Shown here in pieces: positions 8,795-16,796 of a DNA stretch of 40,341 bases. Origin of the DNA: Bacillota bacterium (GTDB taxonomy: Bacteria; Bacillota; Clostridia; Lachnospirales; Lachnospiraceae); the NCBI GenBank assembly GCA_023435645.1, contig JAEYRK010000064.1:1-40341 (forward strand), in the 5' to 3' direction. How positions within the stretch are numbered: position 1 is the first letter of the stretch; each line of letters opens with the position of its first letter. The position numbers and the translations under genes were made by a program. The notes beneath the pieces are model-generated. The model made no database searches, was not told the origin of the DNA, and was given only the letters and a program-made list of their open reading frames with translations.

Positions 8795-9583
8795 CTATGC
8801 AAATTTTAATTCCTTAAGTTTGTCTACCAGCTTCTCTGTAAGTTCCTCTCCTGTTCCGTTCCAAAGCTCACGATGAGAATTCATCTGCGGAGGAAAGATT
8901 CTTTCTACCTGGGTGGGTGAACCATTTAATCCGTAGTTCATCTCATCCTTATCCTCCATATCGTTTAAGGTAAGGACGATAATTTCCTTCTCCTTCGTCT
9001 GCTGCTTCTTCACATAGGACGGAAGTCTCGGCATGAAGATATCCTTATCCACAGATAATAGGCAGGGAAGCATTATCCTTGCTAATTCAATATCCTGAGC
9101 CATATCCATCTCAACTACCAGGGAGTCTTTTACTATCTCAGAGATCTTTGATACATTAGATACACAGGGGATATCCAGCCATTCGGAAATCTCCGGACCT
9201 ACCTGTGCGGTATCACCGTCCGTCGTCTGCTTCCCGCAGAGGATCAGGTCGAACTCACCTAATTTTCTGATTCCCTGAGCAAGCGCATAGCTGGTCGCCA
9301 ATACGTCCGCTCCGCCAAACTTCCGGTCAGAAATCAGCGCCCCATGATCAACTCCCATAGCAAAGGCTTCACGAATGATTCCCGCTGCCTGGCCGGGCCC
9401 CATGGATACTACGGTGATGCTTCCCCCCTGCTGCTCCTTAATACGGAGTGCTGTTTCGATTGCGTATAGGTCGTATGGATTCATCTTGGATTCCACACCG
9501 TTTCTTTTTAATACTCCGGTAACCGGATCTACCTCTACCTTATTCGTATCCGGAACCTGCTTGATGCATACTAATATGTTCAT
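8795..9583 (-). CDS. etfB: Electron transfer flavoprotein beta subunit (LctB-like)
   Basis: A 262-residue EtfB. MNILVCIKQVPDTNKVEVDPVTGVLKR and NPYDLYAIETALRIKE are the family start, and ILCGKQTTDGDTAQVGPEISEWL is the nucleotide-binding signature loop; ALISDRKFGGADVLATSYAL precedes it. In bifurcating Etf complexes this subunit binds the FAD that splits electrons. It is followed 13 bp later by etfA and preceded by the permease gene, so the two Etf subunits serve the lactate dehydrogenase. AAAGGTGACAAC precedes the start. Confidence 0.93.
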   Translation of the reverse strand: MNILVCIKQVPDTNKVEVDPVTGVLKRNGVESKMNPYDLYAIETALRIKEQQGGSITVVSMGPGQAAGIIREAFAMGVDHGALISDRKFGGADVLATSYALAQGIRKLGEFDLILCGKQTTDGDTAQVGPEISEWLDIPCVSNVSKISEIVKDSLVVEMDMAQDIELARIMLPCLLSVDKDIFMPRLPSYVKKQQTKEKEIIVLTLNDMEDKDEMNYGLNGSPTQVERIFPPQMNSHRELWNGTGEELTEKLVDKLKELKFA

Positions 9584-9665
9584 GTTGTCACCTTTCCCTT
9601 TATAATTTAAATGTAGGACTATTATCCCTATATATATCTACCGGAGATCCTTCCGGTCCTATCGT

Positions 9666-11222
9666 CTAAGCAAGAATTTTGGAGCCAATGAAGGTAATGA
9701 TTCCTACGATAGCAATAAACAGAATGAAATACTTGATCGTCCCCTTAAGGAGATCCCCCTCTTTCCCCTGTAGGCTGACGGAAGCCACTGCTACTGCAAT
9801 ACTCTGGGGTGAGATCATCTTCGCACAGATGGCTCCGGCCGTATTGGAGGCAGCGATCCATGCCTGGTTTAGCTCAAGGGCAATGGAGGTTTCCTTCTGA
9901 AGTCCACCAAACAGAACACTGGCGGAGGTACCGCTCCCGGTCACGAAGGTTCCAATCCCTCCGAGGAAGGGAGCAAAGAGCGGGTAGAAGGAGCCGGTCA
10001 CTGTTACAAACATCAAGGCGATGGAATTAATCATTCCACTGTAGCCCATAAGCTTTGCCATAGCCATAATGGAGATGATGGTTACAATCGTCTTCAGCAT
10101 CTGTTTTATGGTCTTTATGAATACTTTAAGCATCTCAGAGAGCTTCGCTCCCTGGATCGCACCACCGACCAGCCCCGCCAGGATGATCCAGAGTCCCGGG
10201 GTTGCCAGCCAGGAGAAGACATAGGGTGCTGCCCCTTCTCCGCTATAGATATTCACTGAAGTCTTCACGGTTGCAAGCAAGGTGTTCAGCGGAGCAATCA
10301 GCTTAGAGGTAGCTAACAGAAAGATGAAGATCAGGATGAAAGGGCTCCAGGCCTTCAACGCCTGCCCTCCGGTTATTTTCTCCTGCCTTAGATCCTTCTC
10401 TTCCTTCACCTCCAGTAGAAATTCGGGATCAATTTCCTTTCTTCCAAAGACCTTGGATGCAAGGATCGTGCAGAACATGGAGCATACGGAACCGATTACT
10501 GCAGGGAGCTCAGCACCCAGGTATCTTGCCACCAGATATTCCGGTATCAGGAAGGACAGACCGGAGATCAAGGTGATCAGACCCACACCTTTGAAGGCTT
10601 TCTTCGATTTACCGGTCAGCATAACCAGTACGAAGGGTGTTAATAAGATGAGCGGAGCCAGAATTAAAACAGTGTTCGTCGATAAGCCCATGACATCCAG
10701 ACCGGTAATCTTCGCCAGCGTTGTGGTAGGAATACCAATGGACCCGAAGGCGGTCGGTGTTGCATTTGCAATCAGACATACGATTGCAGAGAACACCGGG
10801 TGAAAGCCTAGTCCCCAAAGGATGCTGGCCGGAATTGCTACTGCCGTGCCAAAACCCGCCATACCTTCCATGAAGCCACCGAAGCCCCAGGCGATGATGA
10901 GTACAAGAACTCTTTTATCTTTCGTAACACTTGCCAGCATCTTTTTAATGGTTTCCATACTCTTCGTGTGAACACATACGTTATAAGCAAAAATCGCTGC
11001 GATAATAACGATGATAATCGGCCAAAGTCCCAATGCTGCACCCTCAAGAATAGCAGTAGCGCTATCAAGCAGAGGCATTTTCCAGACGAAAACTGCCAAT
11101 ATATAGGCAATGACCAATGCGATAACACAGGCCTTAAAGCCCGGTATCTTAAGAACTGTCAATGCGATAATCAACCAAATAATCGGCATGAATGCTAGTA
11201 CGAATGCCAATGTCATATTCAT
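9666..11222 (-). CDS. lctP: L-lactate permease (LctP family)
   Basis: A 518-residue polytopic membrane protein of the lactate permease family, with about 12-13 hydrophobic segments. Family signatures include WGFGGFMEGMAGFGTAVAIPASIL, ANATPTAFGSIGIPTTTLA and, near the C-terminus, GIGTFVTGSGTSASVLFGGLQ with ANTAGAICAKMISPQSIA. It imports lactate with protons and supplies the EtfBA-LctD enzyme encoded downstream. It is the first structural gene of the operon; AAAGGGGACAAAAT precedes the ATG. A short CCGGA/TCCGG hairpin without T tract lies between it and etfB and may tune relative expression. Confidence 0.95.
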   Translation of the reverse strand: MNMTLAFVLAFMPIIWLIIALTVLKIPGFKACVIALVIAYILAVFVWKMPLLDSATAILEGAALGLWPIIIVIIAAIFAYNVCVHTKSMETIKKMLASVTKDKRVLVLIIAWGFGGFMEGMAGFGTAVAIPASILWGLGFHPVFSAIVCLIANATPTAFGSIGIPTTTLAKITGLDVMGLSTNTVLILAPLILLTPFVLVMLTGKSKKAFKGVGLITLISGLSFLIPEYLVARYLGAELPAVIGSVCSMFCTILASKVFGRKEIDPEFLLEVKEEKDLRQEKITGGQALKAWSPFILIFIFLLATSKLIAPLNTLLATVKTSVNIYSGEGAAPYVFSWLATPGLWIILAGLVGGAIQGAKLSEMLKVFIKTIKQMLKTIVTIISIMAMAKLMGYSGMINSIALMFVTVTGSFYPLFAPFLGGIGTFVTGSGTSASVLFGGLQKETSIALELNQAWIAASNTAGAICAKMISPQSIAVAVASVSLQGKEGDLLKGTIKYFILFIAIVGIITFIGSKILA

Positions 11223-11256
11223 ATTTTGTCCCCTTTCGTTCTATCTCTTGTTAAAT

Positions 11257-11267
11257 TGGTACTACCA
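11257..11267. promoter_or_regulatory. FadR/LldR-type operator O2 near lctP start
   Basis: TGGTACTACCA is an exact TGGTnnnACCA, the core bound by FadR-subfamily GntR regulators such as LldR and PdhR. It lies 35 bp upstream of the lctP start codon within the transcribed leader. Together with the promoter-proximal copy it could support repression by looping or a roadblock. Confidence 0.65.
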
Positions 11268-11278
11268 TTTACTATGGT

Positions 11279-11315
11279 AAAAAAATGTGTTGCACAACAG
11301 GAAGTTATGCAACAC
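11279..11315 (-). terminator. Intrinsic terminator inside the lctP leader (candidate attenuator)
   Basis: On the minus strand GTGTTGCATAAC (11315-11304), a 5-nt loop and GTTGTGCAACAC (11298-11287) pair over 12 bp with one U-G wobble, followed by A and seven T (A run at 11279-11285). It sits between the promoter at 11413-11441 and the lctP ATG at 11222, so most transcripts would stop here unless something prevents hairpin formation. Confidence 0.75.
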
Positions 11316-11406
11316 TCCCGGCCCTGAACCAGTGCGCTGATGCCATTCCCTTGACGGTCAAGTTATTTGGGTTTGAGCAATCGCTTAACTGGTAGGACCA
11401 CTTTGT
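11316..11406 (-). ncRNA. Candidate structured 5' leader of lctP
   Basis: The roughly 90 nt between the inferred start point and the leader terminator can fold: ACCAGU (11393-11388) pairs with ACUGGU (11333-11328), enclosing a CUUG/CAAG hairpin. With the terminator downstream, this is the layout of an attenuation leader or riboswitch. It does not match any riboswitch class I could recall. Prediction by eye only. Confidence 0.35.
11390..11400. promoter_or_regulatory. FadR/LldR-type operator O1 at the lct promoter
   Basis: TGGTAGGACCA is an exact TGGTnnnACCA palindrome placed about 6-16 bp downstream of the predicted start of the lct transcript, where a bound repressor would block RNA polymerase. 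The FadR/LldR-type gene directly upstream is the obvious candidate regulator; lactate would be its expected inducer. Confidence 0.72.
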
Positions 11407-11412
11407 AATTTT

Positions 11413-11441
11413 ATTATATATTTCACCTTCCGTAAAGTCAA
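11413..11441 (-). promoter_or_regulatory. Promoter of the lactate operon
   Basis: TTGACT (11436-11441), a 17-bp spacer and TATAAT (11413-11418) on the minus strand make a near-consensus sigma-A promoter. It lies between the stop codon of the GntR-type gene and lctP, so the structural genes have their own start separate from the regulator. Confidence 0.85.
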
Positions 11442-11486
11442 CAAACGTCATTTTTTTCACAAATGCTTTGTTAATTTTTACTTTTT

Positions 11487-12206
11487 TTATCGTATTTTTA
11501 ATAGCATATCTTCATTTTCACGTAATTTTTCGTCAATTATACCAAAATGTTTGTTAATTGCGTGATAAGCCAATTGTTTATCTTTTGTCACTATACTTTT
11601 CACCATCTCGTTATGCGCCTCATAAAGCCTGTCTCTACTGTCATCCGTACTGAGGATCTCTCTTCTTAAATCCGCGATAAACTGATCTATCAGCTCGGAT
11701 AAGGCCTGAAGAATATCAATGATCAGAATATTATGGGATGCTAGGGCAATATTGTAATGAAGCTGCTTATCCAGGATAATATTACTCTCCTCCCTCACAT
11801 GCTCCAGCTGAGAGATTATTTTCTTCAGCTGTACGGTCTCTTCATCAGAAATATTATCTATGGCAAGCATCATCGCCTGTAGCTCAAGGGCCCGCCTCAG
11901 CTGACTGATTTGCTGATAATCGATCTGGTTCATTAGAAACATCATGGACATGGATTCCACCAGGTTACTCTCAAAATTCCCCGTCAGATAATTCCCGGCT
12001 CCATGCTGGCTAGAGATAACACCCATAATTTCCAGACTTCGGATCGCCTCCCTGACTGAATTTCTGCTGATCCCCAGCTTCTCGGACAGCTCCCTCTCTG
12101 CAGGAAGTCTGCCACCAAGCTTCAGCTCTCCTTCCTTAATCTGTTTCTTAATAAATTCAATTACCTTCCTATAGGATTTGGTTTGTAGGTTTTTTTCCTC
12201 CATCAT
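11487..12206 (-). CDS. GntR family regulator, FadR/LldR type (probable lactate operon regulator)
   Basis: A 239-residue regulator. The N-terminal winged helix is typical of GntR proteins (KVIEFIKKQIKEGELKLGGRLPAERELSEKLGISRNSVREAIRSLEIMGVI), and the all-helical FCD ligand domain follows, including LRRALELQAM and HYNIALASHNILIIDIL. LldR and PdhR of this subfamily respond to lactate or pyruvate. The ATG at 12204-12206 follows AAAGGGAG; the frame is open further upstream but that extension looks non-coding. It is the first gene upstream of lctP and both operators there fit its subfamily, so it likely represses the operon without lactate. Confidence 0.88.
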   Translation of the reverse strand: MMEEKNLQTKSYRKVIEFIKKQIKEGELKLGGRLPAERELSEKLGISRNSVREAIRSLEIMGVISSQHGAGNYLTGNFESNLVESMSMMFLMNQIDYQQISQLRRALELQAMMLAIDNISDEETVQLKKIISQLEHVREESNIILDKQLHYNIALASHNILIIDILQALSELIDQFIADLRREILSTDDSRDRLYEAHNEMVKSIVTKDKQLAYHAINKHFGIIDEKLRENEDMLLKIR

Positions 12207-12293
12207 AGACTCCCTTTGATTTTCGGACAGACCCGGTCCGATGTATTTATAAGTATTATATCTTATATTTTGGCTGAATACTATATTGAAAAT

Positions 12294-12304
12294 ATGTATT
12301 ACCA
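12294..12304. promoter_or_regulatory. Imperfect FadR-type site upstream of the regulator gene
   Basis: On the minus strand TGGTAATACAT matches TGGTnnnACCA except at the last two positions. It is about 90 bp upstream of the regulator start codon and may reflect autoregulation, but an 11-bp near-match in AT-rich DNA is weak evidence. Confidence 0.25.
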
Positions 12305-12321
12305 ATACAGCACGGGACCTC

Positions 12322-12349
12322 TTTACTTCTGAATGATTCCCGATATAAT
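12322..12349 (+). promoter_or_regulatory. Candidate promoter of the corA-like gene
   Basis: TTTACT (12322-12327), a 16-bp spacer and TATAAT (12344-12349) precede the CorA-like gene by about 45 bp. The -10 is perfect and the -35 moderate. Confidence 0.5.
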
Positions 12350-12394
12350 GAAGATAAGCAGAATTAAATACCGTAGGAAAGGTTGGGTCTCTCT

Positions 12395-13330
12395 ATGTAT
12401 TATCAGCTACAGGAGGAAATCACCTCCATCGAATATAAGGATGTGAACCCGGAGGTACTCACTCTGGGTGTTATATCATTGGAGGAATTGGAACAAGGCT
12501 ATGAACAGTTTGGCTTCGCACATTCCACTGTGCTGGAATGCAAGGACAACTCTCATAATATCCATGGTAACCTAGATTCCTACCCGGATTTTTTCTTCGG
12601 AATCATTCTGGGAATCAATGAACACCAGATTATCCATATACAGGACCGAATTGGAGTATATATCAAAAGGAATCTATTGTTATTGGTGATCATTGAGGAT
12701 AAGGATGACAGTAGCAGGTATCGGATGAAGGAAATGCTTGCTCACCTGAACCTGAAGAAGCTTACCCTTGAACGGCTGATTTACTTCTTCCTGGAACGCT
12801 TAATCTATGATGACTATACGATTCTGGAGAAACTGGAAGCTGAGATCAGTGAGCATGAAGACCGGATCAATAATCGGAATCTGGATAAGGATTTTAACCT
12901 TCAGATATCGGGGATCAGAAAGGAATTAATGCTGCTCGATAACTACTACCAGCAGCTGATCGCCTTTGGGGAAGAGCTGGAAGAGAACAGCTCTGATTTA
13001 CTGGCTGAAGAAAACCTTCATTACTTCAGGGTATTTTCAGATAAGACATCCCGGTTGAGCAATAATACGCGGATGCTTCAGGAATACTGTGTCCAGGTCC
13101 GTGAGGCGTACCATGCCCAACTGGAATACGATTTGAATAAAATTATGAAGATGTTCACGGTGGTAACAACGATCTTTCTTCCCCTGACGCTCATTGTCGG
13201 CTGGTACGGGATGAATTTCACGACCATGCCGGAGCTGACCTGGAGCTACGGATATTTGTTTGTCATCATCCTCAGCTGTATCGTTGCCATCATTTGCTTT
13301 ATCTTTTTTAAAAAAAAGAAATTCATGTAG
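12395..13330 (+). CDS. CorA-like divalent cation transporter
   Basis: A CorA-family protein of about 311 residues. A large cytoplasmic N-terminal domain with long helices is followed by two C-terminal membrane segments; the first ends in the selectivity-filter motif YGMNF (GMN), and the protein closes with a lysine-rich tail FFKKKKFM. Such proteins form pentameric Mg2+ (or Co2+/Ni2+) channels. AGGAAAGG stands 12 bp before ATG 12395; an in-frame TTG at 12383 directly abuts that site and is less likely. It is transcribed divergently from the lactate regulator gene. Confidence 0.9.
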   Translation: MYYQLQEEITSIEYKDVNPEVLTLGVISLEELEQGYEQFGFAHSTVLECKDNSHNIHGNLDSYPDFFFGIILGINEHQIIHIQDRIGVYIKRNLLLLVIIEDKDDSSRYRMKEMLAHLNLKKLTLERLIYFFLERLIYDDYTILEKLEAEISEHEDRINNRNLDKDFNLQISGIRKELMLLDNYYQQLIAFGEELEENSSDLLAEENLHYFRVFSDKTSRLSNNTRMLQEYCVQVREAYHAQLEYDLNKIMKMFTVVTTIFLPLTLIVGWYGMNFTTMPELTWSYGYLFVIILSCIVAIICFIFFKKKKFM

Positions 13331-13341
13331 GCTTTGTAGAC

Positions 13342-13371
13342 CAGTAACCTTGCCCAGAGGATAGCTTACTG
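13342..13371. terminator. Possible bidirectional terminator between corA-like and glsB-like genes
   Basis: CAGTAA (13342-13347) pairs with TTACTG (13366-13371), with an inner CCT/AGG pairing. On the plus strand TTTATTTC follows. It lies between two convergent genes, but the stem is short. Confidence 0.4.
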
Positions 13372-13372
13372 T

Positions 13373-13642
13373 TTATTTCTGCCTGTTTTTCAATGCTTTT
13401 ACAATCGTCAGGAAGATGACAGCACCTACTACAGAAATGATGATACTCCATAGATTTAATCCCGTAGCAGGACCCAGTCCGAAGATACCGGCCAGCCATC
13501 CTCCAATAAATGCTCCCACAATCCCCACGAGTAGGTTTAAGCCCACTCCCATTTGCTTATCATTTCCGGTGATTTTACTGGCAATCCAACCGGATAATCC
13601 TCCAAGAATTAACCACACAATCAAATTACTGATTTCTGGCAT
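13373..13642 (-). CDS. GlsB/YeaQ/YmgE family small membrane protein
   Basis: An 89-residue hydrophobic protein with three membrane segments and the glycine-rich signature of the transglycosylase-associated (GlsB/YeaQ/YmgE) family: LIVWLILGGLSGWIASKITG near the start, GVGLNLLVGIVGAFIGGWLAG in the middle, and a lysine-rich C-terminus. Members are linked to general stress; their molecular role is unknown. AAAGGAGGCATACAA fixes the ATG at 13640-13642. The CsbD-like gene lies 30 bp upstream on the same strand, so the two likely form a stress-response pair. Confidence 0.88.
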   Translation of the reverse strand: MPEISNLIVWLILGGLSGWIASKITGNDKQMGVGLNLLVGIVGAFIGGWLAGIFGLGPATGLNLWSIIISVVGAVIFLTIVKALKNRQK

Positions 13643-13672
13643 TTGTATGCCTCCTTTCAATTCCTGCTGCGA

Positions 13673-13888
13673 TCAGCTGTTCTTCCCATCCCTGTCCCTC
13701 ATCTTATTAAACAGCCCATTTGCTTTTTCATAAACTCCATCCTTGATATCCTCCAGCTTATCTCCTGCCTCGGACTTCATGGTCTGAAGCTTCCCCTTCA
13801 GCTCCAGCTCCTCAAGGTCCAATACTTTACCGGTAGCTTCCTTCATCCCACCGACTATTCTGTTCTTGCTATTCTCCATTCTGTTCAT
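13673..13888 (-). CDS. CsbD-like stress protein
   Basis: A 71-residue, highly charged, probably helical protein (MNRMENSKNRIVGGMKEATGKVLDLEELELKGKLQTMKSE and on). The pattern of an NRIxGxxKEATGK start followed by a G-K-x2 and D-K repeat region resembles the CsbD family of general stress proteins, whose function is not known. The frame is open upstream to 14110 but that part overlaps the preceding gene's terminator and looks non-coding. The ribosome site is weak; the second ATG (13877-13879) is an alternative start. Confidence 0.7.
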   Translation of the reverse strand: MNRMENSKNRIVGGMKEATGKVLDLEELELKGKLQTMKSEAGDKLEDIKDGVYEKANGLFNKMRDRDGKNS

Positions 13889-14018
13889 GATTATCCACAA
13901 GCTCTCATTCTGAAAAATATGAAATCCACAAAATATCACATGCTTAATATGAGCGATTTTGAAACATGCTATTCCTGCATCAGGTATAAGAAGTATACAT
14001 TTTTGTGAGGTAATGGAT

Positions 14019-14043
14019 AAAAAAAGGGCTTCCGAGGAAGCCC
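14019..14043 (-). terminator. Rho-independent terminator of the GNAT gene
   Basis: GGGCTTC (14026-14032), loop CGAG and GAAGCCC (14037-14043) form a 7-bp GC-rich stem. On the minus strand it is followed by seven T (A run 14019-14025). It lies 16 bp after the stop of the acetyltransferase gene. Confidence 0.9.
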
Positions 14044-14058
14044 AAACAAAAATTTTGC

Positions 14059-14964
14059 TTAGGTATGGGATAGTATAGGGAATCTGCCATGACCAAGAGG
14101 AGTGCTGCAATCGGTTCCCATGCTCCTGACAAAGAAGGTACTTCCCTCCTCGACTATGGGTTCACAATCATAGCCCTCTGTTTCCCTGGGGGTAAATCCA
14201 AGCACCACTCTCATTGTAGGCCTATCCATCAGAGAACAAATAACATCCTCAAGCGCAAATTCCTTAATCGTAAAAATATCAGTAAGGACCATCGTATCGC
14301 TCTCCAATTCAGCAACTGCTGCCAGCTGAAGCTCTTCAAAATAATAAATATTGTCCCTCATGAACTTTGTCAGATAGAACATCGGAAGTCCCGGGTTGTC
14401 CAGCATGGAGATCCTTGCCATCGGAAGGGTATTAGCAGCCAGCTGAAGGAGCAGTCCCCGGTCAAGCTCTGAATCCATATCCAGCTTCCGGTATGGCATC
14501 TGCTTTCCTGACTTCTGAGCCAGTTTGGAGTGGACAAATTCCTTCCCGGCTACAAACCCGAATCTCGGGTAAAATTCCAGAACGGAGTCATTCGCATACA
14601 GATAAATCAATTCCAGGCCTTCATACTCCTTAAGAATATTCTCCACAAGGACCCGACTTAAGCCCTTGCCACGGTATTCCTCCTCCGTAACCACTGTTCC
14701 AATTTGAAGATAGGTCTTTTTTACTCCGTCCACCAAATAGTCATGAATACTAACTGAGACATTGGCAACCAGCTCATCCTTATGCAACAGGGAATAGGGT
14801 ATATATCTGCCCCTCCAATAGCCTCCCTGATACCAGTCCTCAAAATCAAAGGCAAAGGTTTTTTTCACCAATCTATTAAGACCCAGGCGGTATCCGTCAT
14901 TATCCTTATAGTCACTAATCAGAATATAGTGCTCTCCGTGAATGGTTAATTGTAATTCCTTCAT
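14059..14964 (-). CDS. GNAT family N-acetyltransferase, two-domain
   Basis: A 301-residue protein. The N-terminal half is a GNAT domain: substrate strands, then LQIGTVVTEEEYRGKGLSRVLVENIL with the acetyl-CoA pyrophosphate loop (R-G-K-G-L near residues 99-103) and LEFYPRFGFV. The C-terminal half of about 150 residues, from the region MLDNPGLPMFYL onwards, recalls the second domain of paired GNAT proteins in Firmicutes. Substrate unknown. It stands alone, with its own terminator, about 40 bp after the phospholipase C-like gene. Confidence 0.85.
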   Translation of the reverse strand: MKELQLTIHGEHYILISDYKDNDGYRLGLNRLVKKTFAFDFEDWYQGGYWRGRYIPYSLLHKDELVANVSVSIHDYLVDGVKKTYLQIGTVVTEEEYRGKGLSRVLVENILKEYEGLELIYLYANDSVLEFYPRFGFVAGKEFVHSKLAQKSGKQMPYRKLDMDSELDRGLLLQLAANTLPMARISMLDNPGLPMFYLTKFMRDNIYYFEELQLAAVAELESDTMVLTDIFTIKEFALEDVICSLMDRPTMRVVLGFTPRETEGYDCEPIVEEGSTFFVRSMGTDCSTPLGHGRFPILSHT

Positions 14965-15004
14965 TCGTCAGACCTCTCTCAAATATGATTCTTAATTAAG
15001 GATC

Positions 15005-15682
15005 CTACTCCATCCTTCCTGCTCGTTCCTGTATAAGCCCTTTGGACCTCAGGTCCTTCCTGATCTCTTCCACCGCATGGGCTACGAAGGCATCCATCTG
15101 CTCCTCGGATAGGTATTGATATTCCCTGTCCAGATCCCCTTCATAGGTACGATAAAAATTCGCAATATATTGGATTCTCTTCTCTATTGCGGTTTCCGAG
15201 TAATAATCCAGATATACATTGGGAAAAGCTGTAATCCCTTCAAAGATTCGGAAGGTCCTAAAATCGGGATGCTCCCTCAGGTATCTCGCATCCAGATCGT
15301 ACCAGTCCTCCTTGATTACCCAGATAAATCCACTGTCCTGCTCTAAACGGTCTTGATATTTCATTGCTGTCGGCTCATACACATAGGAACTCCATAGCTT
15401 ATCGGTGAGTAAATGGACATAATAGCCCAGGTAGAAGTGATACCTGCTGTCACTGCTTTGATCCTTGATGTACCTATCAAAAAAAGCCTCGCTCTGTATC
15501 CCCCTCTTACTCTTACCGGTGTTCCAGTGGGATATTTCAGACGATGGAGTAAAGCTGCTCCAATCCTCGTTTGGCTCTCCACAATCCGGGCCGATATTAC
15601 CTACGATGAACTGCTCAGCATCTCCCCCGATCTCATCTAGTAATGCGTCAGCTATCCGAAAATGTACCATCCACGATGCCAT
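15005..15682 (-). CDS. Zinc-dependent phospholipase C / P1 nuclease-like protein
   Basis: A 225-residue protein of the PF00882-like family. MASWMVHFRIADAL provides the N-terminal Trp and an early His; GNIGPDCG, SHWNTG, HFYLGYYVHLLTDKLW supply the His/Asp residues that bind three zinc ions in phospholipase C. Unlike secreted C. perfringens alpha toxin it has no signal peptide and no C-terminal lipid-binding domain, so it is probably a cytoplasmic metallohydrolase of unknown substrate, common in Lachnospiraceae. GGAGGATAAAATC precedes the ATG. Confidence 0.8.
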   Translation of the reverse strand: MASWMVHFRIADALLDEIGGDAEQFIVGNIGPDCGEPNEDWSSFTPSSEISHWNTGKSKRGIQSEAFFDRYIKDQSSDSRYHFYLGYYVHLLTDKLWSSYVYEPTAMKYQDRLEQDSGFIWVIKEDWYDLDARYLREHPDFRTFRIFEGITAFPNVYLDYYSETAIEKRIQYIANFYRTYEGDLDREYQYLSEEQMDAFVAHAVEEIRKDLRSKGLIQERAGRME

Positions 15683-15739
15683 GATTTTATCCTCCGCACA
15701 ATGATTGTATTTATTCTTATTACTCTTTTAATGACTAGA

Positions 15740-15768
15740 ATTATAACACCAATCCATACTACTGGCAA
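15740..15768 (-). promoter_or_regulatory. Promoter of the phospholipase C-like gene
   Basis: TTGCCA (15763-15768), a 17-bp spacer and TATAAT (15740-15745) on the minus strand form a strong candidate sigma-A promoter about 50 bp upstream of the start codon. Confidence 0.75.
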
Positions 15769-15865
15769 CTTCTTACATCCTTCTGGCCTTTCTCCTGCTG
15801 ATTGGTATTGCGCTCCCCATGAGCCTCAGGATTACTTCAGAAGGCATAAAGCTCAGCCTGACGCC

Positions 15866-16615
15866 CTATTCCAAAACTCCTATGGTCTTTTGTCCAAAGA
15901 AGACCAGCGCTTCATTCACCTCCATCAGGTCATAGATCCCTCTCTCGATACAGAAGCTTATCACCAGGTCCCCGGTATCCCCCTTTGACAGGGAATATCC
16001 GGCCAGGCTTAGCAGCTCTACGGTTTCGTTCTCATCCAGCTGCAAAGCGAGGCAGAGGGCTAAGACCGTAGTCTTCTTCGGCCTATACTCCTTATCACAG
16101 CGAATTTTAGAAAAATGTCTGCGGTCGATTCCGGCCCGTTTATAGATCTCAGCATCTGTTAATCCTGTTCCATCGATGAATTGTAAAAGCCTCGTGCTGA
16201 AGGTTTCCTTACTTCTTTGGCTTTTAATATATTCTTCTAAATCCTGCTCCTTTGGTGTGTAACTGGAGTCGCTAATCTGAGCACTCGGCTCACAGAACTT
16301 GATTTCTGGAGCTTCCTCTTGTAATGAAGCCTTTCGGTATTCCGAATTACCCCTGTCCCCAGGAAAGACACGGAACCGTTCCAGGGTTTCACTGTTATCT
16401 GTGTAATCAAAGTGATCTATGTTACCTATGTGCACTTTGGCATTTATGTACTTTATATTGTCTTTATTCTCTTTCTCCTGCCCCCTACTGGCATTTGACA
16501 TAGAGGACGGCAGATGCAGCCGCTGCCTAAAGTAGGATCCCCTCATGGGACCGAGCGCTTCTTCCCTGTTATGTTCGATATAGGATTGCAGTTCACGAAG
16601 GATTTGAATATTCAA
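15866..16615 (-). CDS. Protein with C-terminal XRE-like helical domain
   Basis: About 249 residues from a TTG start at 16613-16615 preceded by GGGAGGCATTCC; the frame extends to 16669 but that part precedes the ribosome site. The first 140 residues are polar and low in pattern. The last 105 (FSTRLLQFIDGTGLTDAEIYKRAGIDRRHFSKIRCDKEYRPKKTTVLALCLALQL and on, to the region of NEALVFFGQ) form a helical domain resembling an XRE helix-turn-helix, with R-R-x-F-S-K-I in the recognition position. I recall the same domain at the C-terminus of some clostridial macro-domain proteins. It is divergent from the VWA gene, 181 bp away. Function unknown; DNA or nucleotide-signal binding is an inference. Confidence 0.7.
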   Translation of the reverse strand: MNIQILRELQSYIEHNREEALGPMRGSYFRQRLHLPSSMSNASRGQEKENKDNIKYINAKVHIGNIDHFDYTDNSETLERFRVFPGDRGNSEYRKASLQEEAPEIKFCEPSAQISDSSYTPKEQDLEEYIKSQRSKETFSTRLLQFIDGTGLTDAEIYKRAGIDRRHFSKIRCDKEYRPKKTTVLALCLALQLDENETVELLSLAGYSLSKGDTGDLVISFCIERGIYDLMEVNEALVFFGQKTIGVLE

Positions 16616-16632
16616 AGGAATGCCTCCCTTAT

Positions 16633-16649
16633 GTCGCCTGCAAAGCGAC
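16633..16649 (-). other. Short hairpin just before the helical-domain gene
   Basis: GTCGC (16633-16637) and GCGAC (16645-16649) form a 5-bp stem immediately upstream of the ribosome site of the TTG-started gene on the minus strand. It could modulate translation initiation or be part of the divergent control region; evidence is slight. Confidence 0.25.
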
Positions 16650-16796
16650 CATTTTTTGTATGAAATCATCTATCATTATCTCATCAAAGCAAATTCTTAA
16701 ATAAAACCGGAGCATGTATCCGTTATGCGCACTAAGATACAGCCTGAAGCTTCGCAAATACCTTAACAAAAAATAAAATAGGAAAGGATGTTATCT

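Noticed and set aside
10282..10803. Plus-strand ORF of 173 codons inside the lactate permease gene
   Set aside because: Antisense shadow of a well supported permease gene; no ribosome site or family pattern.
13889..14110. Upstream extension of the CsbD-like frame
   Set aside because: It runs through a strong terminator and into the end of the acetyltransferase gene; composition is not protein-like.
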